DNA of 64,000 nt from Megachile rotundata (taxonomy: Eukaryota > Arthropoda > Insecta > Hymenoptera > Megachilidae): contig NW_027473740.1 in assembly GCF_050947335.1 (NCBI RefSeq), forward strand, positions 62,001 through 126,000, read 5' to 3'. The translations under genes and the position numbers were made by a program. The notes under the pieces were generated by a model that had not been told where the DNA came from, ran no database searches, and saw only the letters and a list, made by a program, of their open reading frames with translations. Shown here one piece after another: positions 60,061 through 64,000 of the stretch (its first letter is position 1; every line of letters starts with the position of its first letter).

Positions 60061-60064
60061 AGAT
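60061..60064. repeat. Target-site duplication, left
   Basis: AGAT of the satellite motif GAGTTAGATT, directly before the TG terminus of the insert. Confidence 0.8.
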
Positions 60065-60071
60065 TGTAACG
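60065..60071. repeat. Left terminal inverted repeat of insert
   Basis: TGTAACG. It pairs with CGTCACA at 61527-61533, whose complement is TGTGACG, with a single A/G difference. Confidence 0.6.
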
Positions 60072-60246
60072 TAGCCGTTTCCTCCACCCGCGTTGCTAGG
60101 CAGCGCGGTGGAGTACGCGGCTCACGGGCCCCCTTGTGCCGGACGCTTCAGCGCGCCAGGGTTGACGCGAGGGGGCCGATCGCGGAAGGAAGGGGACTGG
60201 TCGCGGGTTGAGAAAGAACACGGTGTTTCACTCTTAACTAGGCTTA

Positions 60247-60252
60247 TTTATT
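60247..60252 (-). promoter_or_regulatory. Possible polyadenylation signal in the LTR
   Basis: Reads AATAAA on the minus strand (TTTATT on plus). I saw no AATAAA on the plus strand of the insert. With the TATA-like site near 60732 this would suit an LTR transcribed right to left, with the R region between them. Hexamers of this kind occur by chance, so this is only a hint about orientation. Confidence 0.25.
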
Positions 60253-60415
60253 CTACGATATTCCCCAACGAGCTGGGGCCCTGGTCCGCCGGTGGTGTTG
60301 CGGGCGGCGGAGTCGTCGGTGGAGGCGCCGTGGCCTCCGCAGTCTTCGGTTTCTACAATTATAATCGGTTCGTGTTAGTCGGTCGGTGTTACAGAATAGC
60401 GGCGGTGGCGGCGCG

Positions 60416-60536
60416 GGTCTTACATGCTACGCGGCTATAATACAATCTTTTTCGGTACGCTTATACAATAGAGTCTTACATACTATCCTTACATACTACG
60501 CTATCCCTATTCTTACACTCTATCTTACAAACTATA
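60416..60536. repeat. Degenerate CTTACA motif cluster
   Basis: Five loose copies of a TCTTACATACTA-like motif within about 120 bp, an AT-richer island inside the LTR: gtcttacatgctac, gtcttacatactatc, ccttacatactac, ttcttacactctatc and tcttacaaactatac. It may be a decayed short tandem repeat or a repeated factor-binding site. Confidence 0.5.
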
Positions 60537-60556
60537 CTCGGCGGCGCTCGCGGTCC

Positions 60557-60577
60557 GGTCGGTCGGTCGGTCGGTCG
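60557..60577. repeat. (GGTC)n microsatellite
   Basis: Five perfect GGTC tetranucleotides plus a partial unit. Isolated GGTCGGTCGG tracts are scattered through the next 130 bp (for example near 60.63 and 60.69 kb), suggesting spread of the motif within the element. Confidence 0.9.
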
Positions 60578-60727
60578 AGGGGAACGCCTCGCGGAGTACG
60601 GGTCGGTTGCGGCACGCGTTCGCGGGTCGGTCGGAGGAACTTCTCGCGGCGTTCGCGGTTCGGACGGAGAGAACAGCGCGCGGAGTTCGCGGTACGGTCG
60701 GTCGAACGCGTTTGCGGGTTTCGCGGT

Positions 60728-60736
60728 CCTTATATC
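60728..60736 (-). promoter_or_regulatory. TATA-like site in the LTR
   Basis: The minus strand reads GATATAAGG in otherwise GC-rich sequence, about 480 bp before the minus-strand AATAAA. That order and spacing would fit a U3-R-U5 layout. It is weak evidence alone; a plus-strand CTATAATA near 60433 is a competing candidate. Confidence 0.2.
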
Positions 60737-60829
60737 TACGGTTCGGCGCGATCGAGAGGAGGAAGGAAGGAGAGTAAAGTACACGGGGTAAGTGGCCAGT
60801 TCTGGCCTTGCCTTTCTCTTATTAAGACC

Positions 60830-61332
60830 GAGAGTGTTCCTGTTACTGGCTCTTGCCTCCACGGTCTGGCAGGCGTCACGCTGTGGGTTACCCTCCAACG
60901 TAACGACTACCCCCGGCTTGCCTTCCTCGAGGGCTATCCACGAGGCCGGACAAGGCGGTTGACCGTTGGCGCGGCCAGCCTCGGCGCGTGGGCAACCCTC
61001 CACGCCGATGCAGGCCTCCAGTCCTCTCGGCCCGAGGCTACCATCGGACCAGGAAGACCTTACTGCCGGGGAGGACCTCTGAGAGCGTCCCTGGAGTTGG
61101 CTCTACCCTCCACGATCTGGCAGGCGTCACGCTGTGGGCTATCTCCCCAACGTAACGACTACCCACGGCTTACCTTCCCCGAGGGCTACCCACGGGGTCG
61201 GACAAGTCGGTTGACCGTTGGCGCGGCCAGTCTCGGCGCACGGGTTACCCTCCACGCCGATACTGGCCTCCAGTCCTCCCAGTCCGGGGCTATCGTCGGA
61301 CCAGGAAGACCTTATTGCCTTGGAGAGGATCT
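60830..61332. repeat. 251-252 bp tandem duplication inside the LTR
   Basis: Copy 1 (60830-61080) begins gagagtgttcc and copy 2 (61081-61332) begins gagagcgtccc. The shared string TCTGGCAGGCGTCACGCTG is at 60865 and 61116, GTTGACCGTTGGCGCGGCCA at 60958 and 61210, and GGACCAGGAAGACCTTA at 61046 and 61298. The copies differ by scattered substitutions and by small compensating indels near their left ends. The duplication is therefore old relative to insertion of the element and is part of its structure. Confidence 0.9.
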
Positions 61333-61393
61333 CCGAAGAGATCCTTTCGGGGCCGAAGCCCCGGGCCAACTCGATCGATCACGCGATCGATCG
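61326..61393. other. Three consecutive perfect hairpins
   Basis: Hairpin 1 (61326-61345): AGGATCTC, loop CGAA, GAGATCCT. Hairpin 2 (61348-61363): CGGGGC, loop CGAA, GCCCCG. Hairpin 3 (61372-61393): CGATCGATC, loop ACGC, GATCGATCG. Stems of 8, 6 and 9 bp have no mismatches, and all loops are 4 nt. They follow the 251-252 bp duplication directly and are separated by 2 and 8 nt. This suggests a folded RNA element of the retrotransposon transcript; the function is unknown. Confidence 0.7.
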
Positions 61394-61450
61394 CTATCTA
61401 AGTAGTATCGGGTCGCGGTGGGTGGTCTCGGTGGGGGGTCCCCACCTCGC

Positions 61451-61506
61451 GGTGCGCGGCTGACGGTGCGCGGTTGACGGAGCGCGGCTGCCGGAGCGCG
61501 GCTGAC
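61451..61506. repeat. 14-bp minisatellite
   Basis: Four tandem 14-bp units, GGTGCGCGGCTGAC-like (ggtgcgcggctgac, ggtgcgcggttgac, ggagcgcggctgcc, ggagcgcggctgac), followed by a degraded fifth. They lie just before the right end of the insert. Confidence 0.9.
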
Positions 61507-61516
61507 GGAACGGCTC

Positions 61517-61532
61517 GTGACGTATTCGTCAC
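61517..61532. other. Terminal palindrome of the insert
   Basis: GTGACG, loop TATT, CGTCAC: a perfect 6-bp-stem inverted repeat ending one base before the element terminus. It could be an integrase-recognition structure, or coincidence with the terminal repeat. Confidence 0.45.
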
Positions 61533-61533
61533 A
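61527..61533. repeat. Right terminal inverted repeat of insert
   Basis: CGTCACA, the imperfect inverse of the left terminus. It is also the right arm of a short perfect palindrome (GTGACG, loop TATT, CGTCAC) at 61517-61532. Confidence 0.6.
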
Positions 61534-61537
61534 AGAT
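61534..61537. repeat. Target-site duplication, right
   Basis: AGAT directly after the CA terminus. It is followed by taataataataag, the normal continuation of the interrupted monomer. Confidence 0.8.
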
Positions 61538-62227
61538 TAATAATAATAAGAGTAATCAGTATAGTATTTGTCGTTCTATCGATCGTATCTGCATAATATG
61601 GTTAATAACATGAATTAGATTGATAATAGTGAGTGTAATAAGTGTAGTAATTGTCGTTCTATCGATCATATAAGCATAATATGGCTAAAAATCTGAGTTA
61701 GATTGATAATAATAAGAGTAATGAGTATAGTAATTGTCGTCCTATCGATCATATAAGCATAATATGGCTAATAATATGAGTTAGATTGATAATAATAGGA
61801 GTAATAAGCATAGTAATTGCCGTTCTATCGGTCATATATGCATAATATGGCTAATAATATGAGTTAGATTGATAATAATAAGAGTAATGAGTATAGTAAT
61901 TGTCGTTCTATCGATCATATAAGCATAATATGGCTAAGAATATGAGTTAGATTGATAATAATAAGAGTAATAAGTATAGTAATTGCCGTTCTATCGATCA
62001 TATAAGCACAATATGGCTAATAATATGAGTTAGATTGATAATAATGAGAGTAGTAAGTATAGTAATTGTCGTTCTATCGATCATATAAGCGTTATATGGC
62101 TAATAATATGAGTTAGATTGATAATAATAGGAGTAATGAGTATAGTAATTGTCGTCCTATCGATCATATAAGCATAATATGGCTAATAATATGAGATAGA
62201 TTGATAATAATAAGAGTAATAAGCATA

Positions 62228-62891
62228 GTAATTGTCGTTCTACCGGTCATATAACCATAATATGGCTAATAATGTGAATTAGATTGTTAATAATGAGAGT
62301 AATAAGTATAGTAATTGTCGTTCTATCGATCATATAAGCATAATATGGCTAATAATATGAGTTAGATTGATAATAATAAGAGTAATGAGTATAGTAATTG
62401 CCGTTCTATCGATCATATAAGCATAATATGGCTAATAATATGAGTTAGATTGATAATAATAAGAGTAATAAGTATAGTAATTGCCGTTCTATCGATCATA
62501 TAGGCATAATATGGCTAATAATATGAGTTAGATTGATAATAATGAGAGTAGTAAGTATAGTAATTGTCGTTCTATCGATCATATAAGCATAATATGGCTA
62601 ATAATATGAGTCAGATTGATAATAATAAGTGTAATAAGCATAGTAATTGTCGTTTTATCGATCATATAAGCATAATATGGCTAATAATATGAGTTAGATT
62701 GATAATAATAAGAGTAATGAGTATAGTAATTGTCGTCCTATCGATCATATAAGCATAATATGGCCAATAATATGAGTTAGATTTATAATAATAAGAGTAA
62801 TCAGAATAGTATTTGTCGTTCTATCGATCGTATCTGCATAATATGGTTAATAACATGAATTAGATTGATAATAGTGAGTGTAATAAGTGTA
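62228..62891. repeat. 8-monomer unit, copy 2
   Basis: A 664-bp unit, tandem with the next one. It shares the variants aatgtgaatt (62272), agatttataat (62779) and cagaatag with copy 3. These are absent from the insert-bearing copy, so copies 2 and 3 are each other's closest relatives. The insertion site is empty here. Confidence 0.85.
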
Positions 62892-63555
62892 GTAATTGTC
62901 GTTCTACCGGTCATATAACCATAATATGGCTAATAATGTGAATTAGATTGTTAATAATGAGAGTAATAAGTATAGTAATTGTCGTTCTATCGATCATATA
63001 AGCATAATATGGCTAATAATATGAGTTAGATTGATAATAATAAGAGTAATGAGTATAGTAATTGTCGTTCTATCGATCATATAAGCATAATATGGCTAAT
63101 AATATGAGTTAGATTGATAATAATAAGAGTAATAAGTATAGTAATTGCCGTTCTATCGATCATATAGGCATAATATGGCTAATAATATGAGTTAGATTGA
63201 TAATAATGAGAGTAGTAAGTATAGTAATTGTCGTTCTATCGATCATATAAGCATAATATGGCTAATAATATGAGTCAGATTGATAATAATAAGTGTAATA
63301 AGCATAGTAATTGTCGTTTTATCGATCATATAAGCATAATATGGCTAATAATATGAGTTAGATTGATAATAATAAGAGTAATGAGTATAGTAATTGTCGT
63401 CCTATCGATCATATAAGCATAATATGGCCAATAATATGAGTTAGATTTATAATAATAAGAGTAATCAGAATAGTATTTGTCGTTCTATCGATCGTATCTG
63501 CATAATATGGTTAATAACATGAATTAGATTGATAATAGTGAGTGTAATAAGTGTA
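62892..63555. repeat. 8-monomer unit, copy 3
   Basis: A 664-bp tandem copy of 62228-62891, with the shared aatgtg variant at 62938 and agatttata at 63443. It also lacks the insert. It ends exactly where the next 23-monomer unit begins. Confidence 0.85.
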
Positions 63556-64000
63556 GTAATTGTCGTTCTATCGATCATATAAGCATAATATGGCTAAAAA
63601 TCTGAGTTAGATTGATAATAATAAGAGTAATGAGTATAGTAATTGTCGTCCTATCGATCATATAAGCATAATATGGCTAATAATATGAGTTAGATTGATA
63701 ATAATAGGAGTAATAAGCATATTAATTGCCGTTCTATCGGTCATATAAGCATAATATGGCTAATAATATGAGTTAGATTGATAATAATAAGAGTAATGAG
63801 TATAGTAATTGTCGTTCTATCGATCATATAAGCATAATATGGCTAAGAATATGAGTTAGATTGATAATAATAAGAGTAATAAGTATAGTAATTGCCGTTC
63901 TATCGATCATATAAGCACAATATGGCTAATAATATGAGTTAGATTGATAATAATGAGAGTAGTAAGTATAGTAATTGTCGTTCTATCGATCATATAAGCG

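Larger units (their letters stand above)
1..60064. repeat. 83-bp AT-rich satellite array, left part
   Basis: Head-to-tail tandem array of an 83-bp monomer that begins gtaattgtcg and recurs at 1, 84, 167 and so on. A typical monomer has 21 G/C in 83 bases (about 25% GC). Common landmarks are ATCGATCATATAAGC (positions 17-31), AATATGG (32-38), GAGTTAGATTG (49-59) and a TAATAATAAGAG tail. Because 83 is not divisible by 3 and the unit is full of TAA and TAG, no frame stays open. Monomers belong to recurring classes marked by CCGGTCATATAACC, ATCTGCATAATATGGTT, CGGTCATATAATCAT, ATCCATCATATAAG, GGCCAATAATATG and CGATCATAAAAGC. These classes are arranged in higher-order repeats. Likely centromeric or pericentromeric; that role is inferred from structure only. 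Confidence 0.98.
60065..61533. mobile_element. Probable solo LTR of an LTR retrotransposon
   Basis: A 1469-bp GC- and CpG-rich segment abruptly interrupts one satellite monomer. It starts TGTAACG and ends CGTCACA, giving TG...CA termini with a 7-bp inverted repeat (one mismatch). It is flanked on both sides by AGAT; removing the element and one AGAT restores an ordinary monomer (gagttagattaataata). TG...CA ends with a 4-bp target duplication are known for LTR elements, and 4 bp favours the Ty3/Gypsy group over Copia, which usually makes 5 bp. There is no second LTR, primer-binding site, polypurine tract, gag or pol, so this reads as a solo LTR left by LTR-LTR recombination. A non-autonomous DNA transposon with a 4-bp duplication is the main alternative. 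Strand is not fixed by the ends. Confidence 0.75.
59510..61646. repeat. 8-monomer unit, copy 1, carrying the insert
   Basis: After removing the 1469-bp insert and one copy of the 4-bp duplication, this interval is 664 bp, exactly 8 x 83. It has the same monomer order as the two later copies: ccggtcatataacc; ordinary; ordinary; gccgttc with catataggc; gagtcag with aagtgtaataagc; ttttatcg; ggccaat; ATCTGC. The insert lies in monomer 7. Monomer 4 has a private change (atattggtaat near 59.79 kb). Confidence 0.85.
61647..63555. repeat. 23-monomer HOR unit
   Basis: The monomers carrying aaaaatctgag at 61691 and 63600, and ctaagaatatg at 61934 and 63843, are each separated by 1909 bp (23 x 83). A new copy of this unit therefore starts at 63556 and runs off the window. 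Confidence 0.8.
61534..64000. repeat. 83-bp satellite array, right part
   Basis: The same satellite resumes immediately after the GC-rich insert, in the interrupted monomer, and runs to the end of the window. Measured from position 1 and subtracting the insert plus its 4-bp target duplication (1473 bp), monomer phase at 63971 is offset by only -2 bp. That offset equals the sum of the five small indels found in the array. This part contains one 23-monomer unit and two identical-length 8-monomer units. Confidence 0.97.

Noticed and set aside
1..60064. CRISPR array
   Set aside because: The 83-bp unit is repeated over its whole length with no unique spacers between short repeats.
1..60064. Plasmid or phage iterons or a replication origin
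   Set aside because: Repeats run for more than 60 kb with HOR structure and no replication gene; this is eukaryotic satellite organisation.
1..60064. Telomeric repeat, because of the GAGTTAG motif
   Set aside because: Only one such motif per 83 bp; no short TTAGG or TTAGGG tandem run is present.
1..60064. Human-type CENP-B box
   Set aside because: No TTCG....A..CGGG pattern was seen in the monomer classes; any protein-binding site would be of another kind.
60093..60440. 115-aa plus-strand open frame
   Set aside because: Low-complexity glycine/valine stretch with no recognisable motif, overlapping the next frame; most likely chance.
60476..61003. 175-aa minus-strand open frame, and a related one at 61139-61369
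   Set aside because: The two share sequence only because both read the internal 251-252 bp duplication. No domain is recognised, and they conflict with the plus-strand frames.
60386..61405. 339-aa plus-strand open frame through the insert
   Set aside because: It is arginine- and glycine-rich, spans the CTTACA cluster, the GGTC microsatellite, the internal duplication and the hairpins, and shows no recognised domain. Stop codons are rare in such GC-rich DNA. Treated as non-coding LTR sequence.
61218..61463. 81-aa plus-strand open frame
   Set aside because: Short, overlaps the hairpin run and another frame, no motif.
60065..61533. Complete retrotransposon
   Set aside because: At 1469 bp it has no second LTR, primer-binding site, polypurine tract, gag, protease, reverse transcriptase or integrase.
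60065..61533. rDNA or tRNA-derived SINE
   Set aside because: No A/B box pair, tRNA-like fold, poly-A tail or recognised rRNA segment was seen.

Overview
This window is almost entirely one satellite DNA array, with a single transposon-derived interruption near its right end. About 62.5 kb is built from head-to-tail copies of an AT-rich 83-bp monomer (about 25% GC, roughly 753 copies, running off both ends of the window). No protein-coding gene, tRNA, rRNA or CRISPR array is supported anywhere. The setting is eukaryotic heterochromatin, most likely centromeric or pericentromeric. The organism cannot be named from the sequence. The CpG-rich, GGTC-repeat-rich insert would fit an insect genome, possibly Hymenoptera, but that is a weak inference.

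The array is not a simple homogeneous satellite. Monomers fall into recognisable variant classes that occur in fixed orders, and long strings of them are repeated as higher-order repeats (HORs). Rare diagnostic variants recur at spacings that are exact multiples of 83 bp. The largest unit is 18,011 bp (217 monomers, 6724-24734). It is followed directly by a shortened second copy of 13,114 bp (158 monomers, 24735-37848). The two differ by one missing 63-monomer sub-unit and a four-monomer difference: 217 - 63 + 4 = 158. Smaller nested units are 44-mers (3652 bp), 63-mers (5229 bp), 26-mers (2158 bp), 39-mers (3237 bp), a 23-mer (1909 bp) and 8-mers (664 bp). Length changes inside monomers are very rare: I found five, netting -2 bp, which is exactly the phase shift between the two ends of the window. 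The array therefore evolves by in-register gain and loss of whole monomers.

Layout: 1-6723 is a mosaic of short HOR fragments; 6724-37848 is the two large HOR copies; 37849-49100 is a 26-mer/39-mer zone; 49100-59509 is a mosaic including a reshuffled copy of earlier blocks; 59510-63555 holds three copies of an 8-mer; 63556-64000 starts the next 23-mer unit.

The insert (60065-61533, 1469 bp) is GC-rich. It begins TG and ends CA, has short imperfect terminal inverted repeats, and is flanked by a 4-bp duplication (AGAT) of satellite sequence. This is the structure of a solo LTR left by an LTR retrotransposon. Inside it are a 251-252 bp tandem duplication, a GGTC microsatellite, a 14-bp minisatellite and a run of three perfect hairpins. 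The open reading frames through it look like by-products of GC-rich sequence rather than genes. It sits in monomer 7 of the first of three 8-mer copies; the other two are empty at that site.
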